From JBBATK01 sp044224515 (GTDB lineage Bacteria > Bacteroidota > Ignavibacteria > Kapaibacteriales > NICIL-2), in the NCBI GenBank assembly GCA_044224515.1, contig JBGAKH010000006.1:124001-188000 (forward strand): a stretch of 64,000 nt of DNA, in the 5' to 3' direction. Of this stretch, positions 43,358 to 52,083 are shown in pieces (position 1 is the stretch's first letter; every line of letters starts with the position of its first letter). Below the pieces are notes generated by a model. It had not been told where the DNA came from. It did no database searches and saw nothing but the letters and a program-made list of their open reading frames with translations. Both the position numbers and the translations under genes were made by a program.

Positions 43358-44761
43358 TTAAAAATTGACCGCTTCACCATAAGCCAGAGCTGCCGCTTCC
43401 ATCACCGCTTCACTAAGAGTTGGGTGAGCGTGAACAGTTTTCATCAGAGACTCAGCGGTACCATCTAGCTCACGAGCCAGACCAACTTCGGCGATCAACT
43501 CAGTGACATCGGAACCAATCATGTGAGCACCTAGGATTTCACCATACTTTGCGTCGAAGACAAGTTTGACAAAACCATCGTTTTTGCCGGTGCCGGTTGC
43601 TTTGCCATTTGCTGTAAAGGGGAACTTGCCAACTTTTACGTCATGTCCGGCTTCTCGTGCTTTCTTTTCGGTGAGACCTACACTTGCAATTTGCGGTTGA
43701 CAATACGTGCATCCCGGAATGTTGCGATAGTTTACACCTTGCTTTGCATGACCTGCGATGGCTTCGGCACAAACTATGCCTTCGGCTGAAGCCTTGTGTG
43801 CCAACCAGGGCGGACCTGCAACATCACCGATTGCATAGACACCCGGTACGTTCGTGCGACAAAACTCATCGACCTGAATCCATCCGCGCTCTTGCTTCAC
43901 ACCACACTCTTCAAGTCCAATATTCTCAATGTTGCCTTGCACACCGACCGCGTTAAGCGCTACGGAGGCAGTCAACGTTTCGGTGCTTCCGTCCTTCTTT
44001 TCGATGACGACTTCAACATGATCGTTCACTGTTTTGGCAGACTTCACCTTGGTGTTTGTATGGATTGTCATGCCTTGTTTTTTGAAGTTGCGTTCCAGTT
44101 CCTTTGAAACATCGTCGTCTTCGATCGGCACGATTGCCGGCATCATCTCCACGATGGTGACTTTTGTACCGAAGCTATTGTAGAAGTACGCAAACTCAAC
44201 TCCGATAGCTCCGGACCCAATGACAATCATGGATTCGGGGATGTTCTGTTGAAGCATTGCTTCGGTGCTTGTGAGTACGTGGTGGCGATCTACTTCAATG
44301 CCGGGAATCATGCGTGTGCGTGCGCCGGTTGCAATGATCACGTTCTTTGCCGTAATCGTGTCCGTCAACGCGCCTGAAGCGTCGCGAACTTCCAGGCGAT
44401 TTGCAGCTACGAGTTTTCCGGTTCCTTTAACTTGTTGAACCTTATACTTCTTGAACAAAAAGCCAACGCCGTTGTTCATTTTGTCTGCAACACCCCGACT
44501 GCGAGCTATGACTTTAGGGAAGTCTACGGAGATGTTCTCCACGCCTAAACCGTAGTCTGCGGCATGGTTTAAGAAGACGCGATACTCGGCACTTTTGAGT
44601 AAGGCTTTGGAGGGAATGCATCCCCAATTCAAACACACGCCACCCAAACGATCGCGCTCAACACAGATTGTCGACAACCCTAATTGGGATGCACGGATGG
44701 CAGCTACGTATCCTCCCGGACCTGAGCCCAAAACAACGACATCAACAGAATGATCAGCCAT
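43358..44761 (-). CDS. lpdA: Dihydrolipoyl dehydrogenase
   Basis: E3 flavoprotein that reoxidises lipoamide in pyruvate and 2-oxoglutarate dehydrogenases and the glycine cleavage system. The 467 residues match exactly. FAD site VVVLGSGPGGYVAAIRA (8-24), redox pair Cys43/Cys48 in GGVCLNWGCIPSKALL, and NAD site MIVIGSGAIGVEFAYFY. Next come AIGDVAGPPWLAHKA and the catalytic His-Glu near the end in HAHPTLSEAVMEAA. Follows sucC on the same strand, which fits a TCA-cycle setting. The E1/E2 genes are not in the window. Confidence 0.96.
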   Translation of the reverse strand: MADHSVDVVVLGSGPGGYVAAIRASQLGLSTICVERDRLGGVCLNWGCIPSKALLKSAEYRVFLNHAADYGLGVENISVDFPKVIARSRGVADKMNNGVGFLFKKYKVQQVKGTGKLVAANRLEVRDASGALTDTITAKNVIIATGARTRMIPGIEVDRHHVLTSTEAMLQQNIPESMIVIGSGAIGVEFAYFYNSFGTKVTIVEMMPAIVPIEDDDVSKELERNFKKQGMTIHTNTKVKSAKTVNDHVEVVIEKKDGSTETLTASVALNAVGVQGNIENIGLEECGVKQERGWIQVDEFCRTNVPGVYAIGDVAGPPWLAHKASAEGIVCAEAIAGHAKQGVNYRNIPGCTYCQPQIASVGLTEKKAREAGHDVKVGKFPFTANGKATGTGKNDGFVKLVFDAKYGEILGAHMIGSDVTELIAEVGLARELDGTAESLMKTVHAHPTLSEAVMEAAALAYGEAVNF

Positions 44762-44832
44762 GATAACCTCGATAAGAAAAAGCCTGTAATCAGTAAATTA
44801 AGGAGAGAGGGAGAGTGCTCGCCGCTACAATG

Positions 44833-44872
44833 CGCGAAGAGCTGAGCACCGCCTCGATACTCAGCTCTCGCG
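44833..44872. terminator. Stem-loop between sucC and lpd
   Basis: AGAGCTGAG and CTCAGCTCT pair, extended by CGCG/CGCG with one bulged A, giving 13 bp around a 13-base loop. No T tract follows, so partial termination or mRNA stabilisation is more likely than a full stop. Confidence 0.45.
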
Positions 44873-44890
44873 GACCTTATGCTTTGGTAC

Positions 44891-46138
44891 TTAGTGTTTG
44901 AGAGCAGTTGTGACTGCGTTGGCTGCGTCATCAAGAGTCGCAGCAAGCAGGAAGTTCATACCGCTGTTCTTCAGGATCTCGCGTGCCTCAACAGCATTCG
45001 TTCCATCCAAGCGAACAATCAAAGGAACATTGACTTGGACTTTCTCAAGCGCTTTCAAAATGCCGTTTGCAACACGATCACAACGAACGATGCCACCAAA
45101 AATGTTGACGAGAACCGCTTGCACGTTTTTGTCGCTCATCATAATGCGAAATGCGTTGGCGATACGATCAACATTAGCTCCACCACCTACGTCCAAAAAG
45201 TTAGCAGGTTTACCGCCGGCTAACTGAATGATGTCCATCGTTGCCATAGCCAATCCGGCACCGTTCACCATACAGCCAACGTTTCCATCTAGCTTGATGT
45301 AGTTGAGGTTGTACTTGTTTGCCTCGTTTTCGAGAGGATCTTCCTCATCCAAATCGGCAAGCGCGGCATAATCCGGGTGACGGAACAGGGCATTGTCGTC
45401 GAAATTGACCTTTGCGTCCAATGCGATGAAACGATCGTCTTCCGTAACAACAAGTGGATTCACTTCGAGCATCGAACAGTCCATTTGCTCATAGGCCTTA
45501 TAGAGCTTTTGAATGAAGTCGACGAAGCTCTTGAAGGCTGCGCCGCTCAGTCCCAAGCCAAAGGCCAGACGACGTGCAGTGTAGCCTTGCATTCCAATTG
45601 CCGGATCTACGTGTTCCTTGATGATGCGCTCAGGTGTTTCTTCGGCAACTTTTTCAATTTCAACACCACCTTCTGTACTGACCATGATCAAGTTTTGAGA
45701 GCAGGCACGGTCGAGCAGTATTGAACAATAGTACTCTTTCTTAATTGCAGCACCTTCTTCAATAAACATGCGGTGCACAACCTTTCCGGCGTCACCGGTT
45801 TGGATGGTAACAAGCTTATTGCCAAGCGTTTCCTTTGCAATCATGTACGCCTTGTGCGAGACAGAACCGTACTCGTCGTTCTTAATCACGCTAACACCGC
45901 GCAACTCCTTGCCGAACAGATTCACAACGGCATTGTTGTGGATGTTGTGGACGAGGCCTTTGCCGCGTCCGCCCGCATGAATTTGAGACTTGACTACTAA
46001 AACCTTTGAGCCTTTTGCTTCGAATTCGTGGTGAGCCACATATCCTGCTTCTTCGGGTGTAAAAACCGCTTTGCCACGCAGAACGGGTACTTGGAAGGAA
46101 CGCAAGAGCTCTTTTGCTTGATACTCATGAATATTCAT
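44891..46138 (-). CDS. sucC: Succinyl-CoA synthetase subunit beta
   Basis: Subunit of the TCA-cycle enzyme that couples succinyl-CoA cleavage to nucleotide triphosphate formation. About 415 residues from the ATG at 46138 (MNIHEYQAKELL), the standard start; an upstream TTG is in frame. The ATP-grasp domain shows VKSQIHAGGRGKG, SMLEVNPLVV and LDAKVNFDDNALFRHP. The C-terminal ligase domain shows GCMVNGAGLAMATMDII, GGKPANFLDVGGGA, LVNIFGGIVRCD and VRLDGTNAVEAREIL. It is some 20 residues longer than E. coli SucC. No sucD is adjacent, which is unusual, since sucC and sucD are normally paired. Confidence 0.94.
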   Translation of the reverse strand: MNIHEYQAKELLRSFQVPVLRGKAVFTPEEAGYVAHHEFEAKGSKVLVVKSQIHAGGRGKGLVHNIHNNAVVNLFGKELRGVSVIKNDEYGSVSHKAYMIAKETLGNKLVTIQTGDAGKVVHRMFIEEGAAIKKEYYCSILLDRACSQNLIMVSTEGGVEIEKVAEETPERIIKEHVDPAIGMQGYTARRLAFGLGLSGAAFKSFVDFIQKLYKAYEQMDCSMLEVNPLVVTEDDRFIALDAKVNFDDNALFRHPDYAALADLDEEDPLENEANKYNLNYIKLDGNVGCMVNGAGLAMATMDIIQLAGGKPANFLDVGGGANVDRIANAFRIMMSDKNVQAVLVNIFGGIVRCDRVANGILKALEKVQVNVPLIVRLDGTNAVEAREILKNSGMNFLLAATLDDAANAVTTALKH

Positions 46139-46306
46139 TGACGACAAACCTTAATTGGTTGACAAAGAAAAATAGTTTCGCGATTTTGATCTTCGTTTCG
46201 AGCTGTGCAACTTTGCGCCGTAGATCTCATTCGAAGGCTTAAACGTGCATTTGGAAACGACTACAAAGTTACCCAAGCACCCTCAACTAGCAAAGTCAAT
46301 CTGCGT

Positions 46307-47245
46307 ATGAAGTACGCCGCCTGGTACAGCCTGGTCCTCCTCATAATCCTCATAAAACTGAGTATAAACCCGTTTTTGAAGGAGGGAGGTGATGAATTAG
46401 GCTCCCAAAAGAACCCGATCAAGCTGATGCTGACCCCTTCGGTCGAGGCAAATAAAGTCACGTCGAGTGCAGACTCACTTGTCGCGTTCTTGCACCGAAA
46501 GACCGGTTACTACTACACAGCCTCAGTACCCGCAAGCTTTATTATTGTTGTTGAGTCGTTCGGTAGCGGTGGGGTCGACTTCGCCATAACGAACACATTC
46601 AGCTATATCAAGGCGCATGAAAAGTATGGCGCGGAGGCTGCACTGATGGTACTGCGACGAAACGGGGAGAAGACCTATCGCGGACAAATCATTGCCCGTA
46701 CTGATGCAGGTATAGACTCCGTTTGGCAACTCAACGGAAAATCCTTCGCTTATGTGGATGCAGTTTCAACGTCCGGCTACGTCTTGCCTCGGGCATTGCT
46801 GCAATCACAGCACGTAAAGTTGTCCGATTCTGTTTTTGCAGGCAAACATGACAACGTCGTGACGATGGTCTACCAAAAACAGGTCGATGCCGGAGCAACA
46901 TATTATTCGGCCCCTGATCCGAAAACCGGTGAGCTCTTGGATGCGCGAACCAGAGTTAAAACACAGTTTCCGGATGTCTTTGATAAAGTAAAAATCGTAG
47001 CGTTGACAGACGACATCCCTAATGACCCCGTCGTATTCCGATCGCAGTTTCCGGCTGACATGAAGCAGAAGATTTGTGATGCTCTGCTGGAGTTTCAAGC
47101 GACGGAGGCCGGACGTAAAACTTTGTATGCCACGTATAGCGTGGAGGGACTAGCTACGGCTACCGACAGAGATTACGATAAACTACGAGAGCTAATTCGT
47201 AGTTTTGGCGTAGATCTTAGTAGCGCACTTCAAAAAAAGCATTGA
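46307..47245 (+). CDS. PhnD-like periplasmic binding protein
   Basis: A 312-residue protein of the phosphate/phosphite/phosphonate-binding (PhnD) family. An N-terminal hydrophobic segment (WYSLVLLIILIKLSI) anchors or exports it. The core reads IKLMLTPSVEANKV, SLVAFLHRKTGYYY, GGVDFAITNTFSYI, the helix-capping loop DAVSTSGYVLPRALL and VDAGATYYSAPD, ending in IPNDPVVFRSQFP. All are family landmarks. No permease or ATPase gene lies beside it, so transport of a phosphonate is not shown; it may be a sensor or scavenging protein. The ATG at 46307 is preferred over a longer frame from 46205. The HD-hydrolase gene begins within 12 bases of its stop. Confidence 0.8.
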   Translation: MKYAAWYSLVLLIILIKLSINPFLKEGGDELGSQKNPIKLMLTPSVEANKVTSSADSLVAFLHRKTGYYYTASVPASFIIVVESFGSGGVDFAITNTFSYIKAHEKYGAEAALMVLRRNGEKTYRGQIIARTDAGIDSVWQLNGKSFAYVDAVSTSGYVLPRALLQSQHVKLSDSVFAGKHDNVVTMVYQKQVDAGATYYSAPDPKTGELLDARTRVKTQFPDVFDKVKIVALTDDIPNDPVVFRSQFPADMKQKICDALLEFQATEAGRKTLYATYSVEGLATATDRDYDKLRELIRSFGVDLSSALQKKH

Positions 47246-47256
47246 TCGATAGCCCG

Positions 47257-47868
47257 ATGGGTCACGGCATGTACAATACGACGCATCTTACACAAAGCGA
47301 GCTCGAGTATCTCCTGCACGACAAAGTGAGTCTTGTTGAGTTGCAACGTATTATGAGCGCCTACGAAATGGCTCGCAGTGTACATGAGCAACAAACTCGT
47401 CGAGACGGCACTCCATATTTCTATCACTGCACCCGCGTTTGCAAGATTGTTGTTCAAGAGCTTCGGCTCTACGACGCGGATTTGATCTGTTCGGTCTTAC
47501 TCCACGATGTGTTGGAAGACTCGCACGAAATCACTAAAGAAATTATCTCCTATAACTTTGGAGATTACGTTGCCTACGTGGTTGAAACACTCACAAAAGA
47601 CCTTCAAGCCCAAGAACAGAACTATGACGACATCGATGTCGCACACGCAGAACTCCTGAAAAAGTCGAGCGACGATTGTCGCATTGTTCGCCTGGCGGCA
47701 CGCTTGGACAATTTCCGCTGCCTTGCCTTTGACCTCAAAAGCAATCCTTTAAAGTATATCAACGACACCACCGAGCGCTACCTACCACTCGCCGAACAGT
47801 CGCCCAATCCGGCCCTTCAGACCTTAGCCTCTGAGCTTAAAAACGTTCGCAATAAATTCCTAGGATAA
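47257..47868 (+). CDS. HD-domain hydrolase of the SpoT/small alarmone hydrolase type
   Basis: About 203 residues consisting only of a RelA/SpoT-like HD domain. The metal and substrate residues are visible in YFYHCTRVCKIVVQE, SVLLHDVLEDS and VRLAARLDNFRCL, which in RSH enzymes line the (p)ppGpp 3'-pyrophosphohydrolase site. No synthetase, TGS or ACT domain follows, so a stand-alone hydrolase of the Mesh1/SAH kind is likely. Activity on other nucleotides is possible. Starts are ambiguous: TTG 47242, ATG 47257 and ATG 47269 are in frame. The first overlaps the PhnD-like stop by four bases, so the pair is probably co-translated. Confidence 0.8.
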   Translation: MGHGMYNTTHLTQSELEYLLHDKVSLVELQRIMSAYEMARSVHEQQTRRDGTPYFYHCTRVCKIVVQELRLYDADLICSVLLHDVLEDSHEITKEIISYNFGDYVAYVVETLTKDLQAQEQNYDDIDVAHAELLKKSSDDCRIVRLAARLDNFRCLAFDLKSNPLKYINDTTERYLPLAEQSPNPALQTLASELKNVRNKFLG

Positions 47869-48026
47869 CAATTAAAAGCAGGTCTCCTGTGCAGGGGAGT
47901 CGGGCTCGTTAAGCCACACACGAAATGTCAGTGGTCACGTGCTTGTGCGTGATGTTGTTTGAACAGGGGATACCGTGCCTAATTGAAAGTCATGGTTACG
48001 ATGGATCCTTCAATAAGTTTTCTTAG

Positions 48027-48050
48027 TAGGCGCGCGCTCCGCGCGCGCTA
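48027..48050. repeat. Alternating CG hairpin
   Basis: TAG-G-CGCGCGC and GCGCGCGCTA pair around TCC with one bulged G. Alternating purine-pyrimidine runs like this can adopt Z-DNA. It sits between the convergent HD-hydrolase and Wzz genes, with GAAAAAAG following on the plus strand. A terminator role is uncertain. Confidence 0.45.
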
Positions 48051-48124
48051 GAAAAAAGACGTTGAAAGGTCAAGAACTTTAGAGAGAGAGGTGATCTTTC
48101 TTCAACAGCGAAGTACGTTCTTAC

Positions 48125-49306
48125 TTAGATATGAGTTCGGAATCCTTTGTAGGCACGAGCCAGAATGAGCAGCACGACTCCTAACAACGACGATACTACA
48201 GCTGAAACCAGGAGCATGAGTGTGCGGGCAGGTGAGACGCGCTTATATACCGCGACAGCAGGATCAATAACCTGAATGGTAGGAACATCGCGCTCTTCCT
48301 GAATTGCTTCTTGCATTCGTTGCGATTCAAGATAGGCATTGACTTGCTCGAGTATCTTGATATCGCGTACCAGGTTTAGATAGCCCATCGATACCGATGG
48401 CAAGACGTTTACCGGAATGGACAAGTGGTCGCTACTTGTTAGGCCGCCGTTCTGAACGGAAAGATAGCGTGTACGCAAGTCATCTACTTTAGCTTGTAGA
48501 GCACCAATCATCGGAGTATTGGCTTGATACTGTTCGCGTGCCAAGCGAAGCTCGGTCTCTGCTTTTGCCAATTCCGTTCCTATGCTGACCCCACTGGCTA
48601 CCATCGCTTCGGCTTGTTTCTCGGGTGTAAAGATGTGGTGTTCCGTTTGGTAAGACACCATAGTCTTTTGTAGTGTATCGAGTTTGGTTCTGTTGGCAGC
48701 TAAGACTCGTTCAATGTACTTACGGGTCTTGCGTGCGGTACTCGTACTTTTCTCTCTGTTCGCTTTGTCGAGCCCTTCAATGGCTGTGTTGCACATCTTC
48801 GCACACAGCTCGGCAACATATCGTTGTTCCTCGGAAGAGGGGAACCAACCCGTTTGCAGAGAGCCTTCTAGCATGATGACACCACTGGTTCTCTTGGCGT
48901 CGACGTTTAGCTGTTCATTGAGAACCATCACCAATTCGTCTTGCGGAACGCCTGCATAGGCTCTCAGTTGATCAATGCCGCAAGACTTTATGACGAATTC
49001 CGTGTTCGTTCGTGAGTTAAGAATCTCACCCATGCTGAGGGCCGATGTGCTACCACCGGCTGCGCCACCAAAAATTGCGGGTATGCCACCCAACATCGCA
49101 CCAAGGGGAGACGTTTTTGTTTCGGTTGCCATGAACTTGGCCGTGGCTTGGTAGGTGTGGCGCATGAAGAAGCTATACACGCCGCTCGACACGGTGCAAC
49201 ACAAGGTGAACGCGAGCAGAAAACGCTTGTTATCCCGAATGAGTTCCAGCACAGAAATACCGGGTTCAGACTTCGTTTCTGAGGATAGTGGGGCTTGATC
49301 GGACAT
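48125..49306 (-). CDS. Wzz/GNVR chain-length determinant protein
   Basis: Inner-membrane polysaccharide co-polymerase of 393 residues that sets chain length or works with export. Membrane segments lie near both ends (FLLAFTLCCTVSSGVYSFFM and LMLLVSAVVSSLLGVVLLIL). Between them is a large periplasmic helical region, with LAKAETELRLAREQYQANTP as coiled coil. The sequence before the second helix, VIDPAVAVYKRVSPART, matches the GNVR/Wzz proline-rich motif. No tyrosine kinase domain is fused. The start lies two bases after the stop of the SLBB export gene, so the two are coupled. Confidence 0.88.
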   Translation of the reverse strand: MSDQAPLSSETKSEPGISVLELIRDNKRFLLAFTLCCTVSSGVYSFFMRHTYQATAKFMATETKTSPLGAMLGGIPAIFGGAAGGSTSALSMGEILNSRTNTEFVIKSCGIDQLRAYAGVPQDELVMVLNEQLNVDAKRTSGVIMLEGSLQTGWFPSSEEQRYVAELCAKMCNTAIEGLDKANREKSTSTARKTRKYIERVLAANRTKLDTLQKTMVSYQTEHHIFTPEKQAEAMVASGVSIGTELAKAETELRLAREQYQANTPMIGALQAKVDDLRTRYLSVQNGGLTSSDHLSIPVNVLPSVSMGYLNLVRDIKILEQVNAYLESQRMQEAIQEERDVPTIQVIDPAVAVYKRVSPARTLMLLVSAVVSSLLGVVLLILARAYKGFRTHI

Positions 49307-49308
49307 TA

Positions 49309-50991
49309 TTATTTCTTGTATGCGAAGACAACACCGAGCACAACGCCGACGATTGTCGCAAGCTGTGCTGTGATTGCCAATGCCTTGGTAAAGACGTCTA
49401 TAAATCGAACATCGGACCGCTCAGGGACTAGAATATTGTCACCGGGATCCATCTTGTAGAGATAGTCTGAAGCCCGATGCAACTCGCCGGAGCCTTTCTG
49501 TATCAACACTTCATCCTCATCGGCGTGCAATCCAAATCCGCCTGCGCGTTTGATGTAATCCATGTACCCGAGCTTTTTGTCGTACGGTACACGACCGGGT
49601 TTTATCACACGGCCAATGAGGTTTACATAGTTTGTTGACTTCGGAATATAGATTGAATCTTTGTCTACTAGTATGGGATTGTCGTTCGGGTCGCCGGAGG
49701 TCATGATCTTTTGAAAGTCTACTGAAACCAAGCCCATGTTCTCGGATGACTTGGTGCGGTAGTAGCGCATTTCGTTATCGTTCATGTTTTCCATCTTCAT
49801 CTTGCTCAGACGATCCAGCTCCTTATCCCACCATGTAAAGTCTTTACGGCGATAAAGCAGGCCCGTTTCGGGCTGAGCGTCGTCGGTGTAGCCGCCGGCA
49901 CGTTGTATAATGTCTGCCAAACGATCCACTTTTGGAGTGATGGCATATCGTCCAGGGTGAGCGACACCGCCGTCGATAGCAATTTCAATACGATCATACG
50001 CTCCAGTTCGTTGGCGTACGTAGACTCGGTCGCCAAAGTGCATGGCGACATTGCCACCACGTTCACGCAGGCTGACGACATTGCGCACCATGCGCATTCC
50101 GGATTCCTCATAATGCGAGATCTCAACGGAGTCCGGGAGAGCCATGGACGTCATTCCGTGCGCGTAGCTGATCATATCGAGCAAGGAATCGCCTGCGACG
50201 AATTCGTAGGGGCCGGGTTGGTATACACTGCCCTCAACGTAGATACAATCCTCATCGATAATGTAGGGCACCGTGATTTTGTCTCCGCCAAGAACGTAAG
50301 GATTGAAGCGCTCTTCGCCCGTTGAAAAATAGCGCAAGATGTCAACGGGAATTCGCTGGCCACCTTCGCGATCAATATGGATGCGTCGCAATGAGGCAGT
50401 CGAAAGCATTCCTCCTGCTCGGTCGATGACCTCGGATACTCTGTCGGTTCCACCGGCACTCACTACCATCGGCTTGCGAACTGCTCCCAGCAAGGAAACT
50501 TTAAATGTCTTGAGCTTACGTAGCGACACATCGACTACCTGGCCGCGATACACTGACTTTACGCTCTCAATGATTTTAACTTGCGCGTCGGCAAGCGTTG
50601 TGTTTCGCACATCAACGGCAGGAACGGCCGGGACAAGTACACGACCATCCGGTGTTACGGGAATATCAAAGCTTAAGGGTTGCGCACCATTGATGTTGAC
50701 AAGAAGAAAATCGCCGGGACCAAGTATATACTCATCGGGATCGACTGCCTTTTCAACGATGCCTTGAGTTTCTTCTGCGAGTTTAACAGCATTCTTTACG
50801 CCAACGGTGTCATAACCGTTTGGACCAAAATTCATCTTTGGTAAGCGAATAATGGAGTTTGGTTGAGCGACACAGGCAATTGTCGCCATAATCAACACCA
50901 AGCTTCTTGTCAATGCTCGGATGGAGAGTCTAATGATACTACTCCCTAAGGGGTAAAACAGTCTGGCAGATATAGCTCCAAATATACGCAA
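49309..50991 (-). CDS. Wza-type polysaccharide export protein with SLBB domains
   Basis: Outer-membrane or periplasmic export channel component, 560 residues. After an N-terminal hydrophobic segment (LVLIMATIACVAQ) comes the poly-saccharide export domain DEYILGPGDFLLVNING to YRGQVVDVSLRK. Then at least three SLBB repeats follow, e.g. GAVRKPMVVSAGGTDRVSEVIDRAGG and IDGGVAHPGRYAITPKVDRLADIIQRAGGYTDDAQ. The C-terminal helix (ALAITAQLATIVGVVLGVVFAY) may cross the membrane. The reported start is a TTG; a GGGAG box further inside is followed by ATC/ATT codons, so the true start is uncertain. Forms an export pair with the Wzz protein; the polymerising genes are elsewhere. Confidence 0.87.
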   Translation of the reverse strand: MRIFGAISARLFYPLGSSIIRLSIRALTRSLVLIMATIACVAQPNSIIRLPKMNFGPNGYDTVGVKNAVKLAEETQGIVEKAVDPDEYILGPGDFLLVNINGAQPLSFDIPVTPDGRVLVPAVPAVDVRNTTLADAQVKIIESVKSVYRGQVVDVSLRKLKTFKVSLLGAVRKPMVVSAGGTDRVSEVIDRAGGMLSTASLRRIHIDREGGQRIPVDILRYFSTGEERFNPYVLGGDKITVPYIIDEDCIYVEGSVYQPGPYEFVAGDSLLDMISYAHGMTSMALPDSVEISHYEESGMRMVRNVVSLRERGGNVAMHFGDRVYVRQRTGAYDRIEIAIDGGVAHPGRYAITPKVDRLADIIQRAGGYTDDAQPETGLLYRRKDFTWWDKELDRLSKMKMENMNDNEMRYYRTKSSENMGLVSVDFQKIMTSGDPNDNPILVDKDSIYIPKSTNYVNLIGRVIKPGRVPYDKKLGYMDYIKRAGGFGLHADEDEVLIQKGSGELHRASDYLYKMDPGDNILVPERSDVRFIDVFTKALAITAQLATIVGVVLGVVFAYKK

Positions 50992-51057
50992 AAAGGCCTC
51001 AAGGTTTCCGGGTGCGGTCCGGGGGTTGTAATTTTGAACGAACCACGGAGATATTTT

Positions 51058-51849
51058 ATGCTAACAGACTCAGAATTAAAGGATTTACGAGAATGCGCTG
51101 TGGCTGCTGCCACGGCCGCAGGAGCTCTCTTGCGACAAGGCTATTCTGAGGCTAAGGAGATCAAGCACAAAGACGGGGTTCACAACCTCGTTACTCAATT
51201 CGATCTCCGTTCCGAGGCCCTGATCATCTCCGCCATACGCGATCGCTTTCCGGAACATCAGTTTTTGGCTGAGGAAAGTGGTGGTCAAGTGAACGATAGC
51301 GGCTTTCGATGGATCATCGATCCGCTGGATGGCACCGTCAATTTTGCCCACGCGATTCCAATATTTTCCGTGAGTATCGCAGTCGAGCTCGATGCGCAAC
51401 CCCTTGTGGGTGTGGTCTATCAGCCGATGCTCGACGAGCTGTTTGTGGCAGTACGCGGACAAGGAGCGACGTTAAATGGTACAGCAATTCAAGTGTCTGC
51501 GACGGACAGCTTGGCTAAGTCCATCCTAGTTACCGGCTTTCCGTATGACGTCCACAAAAACGCGATTCACACGATGGAGCACTTTAGCACTCTTGTTCAT
51601 AGGGGTATTCCAATTCGGCGTCTGGGATCAGCAGCAGTTGATTTGGCGTACGTAGCCTGCGGTCGTTTCGAAGGATTTTGGGAGAGTGCCCTTGCACCCT
51701 GGGACGTTGCGGCAGGTGTGCTTTTGGTACGTGAAGCAGGCGGTATCGTGAGTGATTTTTCCGGTCTGCAGCACAAACACTCAAACCACACCATACTCGC
51801 CACGAACGGTGCCGTGCATGCGGAGTTCGTCGAACTTCTCGGTAGCTAG
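51058..51849 (+). CDS. suhB: Inositol monophosphatase family protein
   Basis: Mg-dependent phosphatase of inositol-1-phosphate and similar sugars; SuhB homologues also act in rRNA transcription. About 263 residues. Metal-site motifs are FLAEESGG, WIIDPLDGTVNFAHAIPIFSVS and, in the C-terminal half, LAPWDVAAGVLLVREAGG. RLGSAAVDLAYVACGRFEGF precedes it. The ATG at 51058 is supported by GGAG eight bases upstream. A TTG 24 bases earlier is in frame. Divergent from the polysaccharide-export gene. A 10-bp stem-loop (CAAACCGGCT/AGCCGGTTTG, 51879-51932) follows. Confidence 0.88.
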   Translation: MLTDSELKDLRECAVAAATAAGALLRQGYSEAKEIKHKDGVHNLVTQFDLRSEALIISAIRDRFPEHQFLAEESGGQVNDSGFRWIIDPLDGTVNFAHAIPIFSVSIAVELDAQPLVGVVYQPMLDELFVAVRGQGATLNGTAIQVSATDSLAKSILVTGFPYDVHKNAIHTMEHFSTLVHRGIPIRRLGSAAVDLAYVACGRFEGFWESALAPWDVAAGVLLVREAGGIVSDFSGLQHKHSNHTILATNGAVHAEFVELLGS

Positions 51850-51878
51850 AGCATTGAGCCGCCACCGTGCCTGACAAA

Positions 51879-51932
51879 CAAACCGGCTGAGCTCAAGAGC
51901 GAACTCAATACGTGTCTATTCGAGCCGGTTTG
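51879..51932 (+). terminator. Stem-loop after the inositol phosphatase gene
   Basis: CAAACCGGCT and AGCCGGTTTG form a 10-bp stem across a 34-base loop, 30 bases after the stop. The T tract is weak. Confidence 0.4.
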
Positions 51933-52083
51933 AAATCGTAAAGAACCGGGCTCTACTAGAATCCTGGCGTTGAATTCGATGCAAGGAATCTTGAGGTGCA
52001 GAAGATAACTACCTGACTCTAGAACTGATATCGACAATTGGCAGCCTAGAGTATACAGTGAACTGAAAGTATAGGAGAGCGCG

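Noticed and set aside
46307..47245. Phosphonate ABC transporter operon
   Set aside because: Only the binding protein is present; no phnC or phnE lies within reach.
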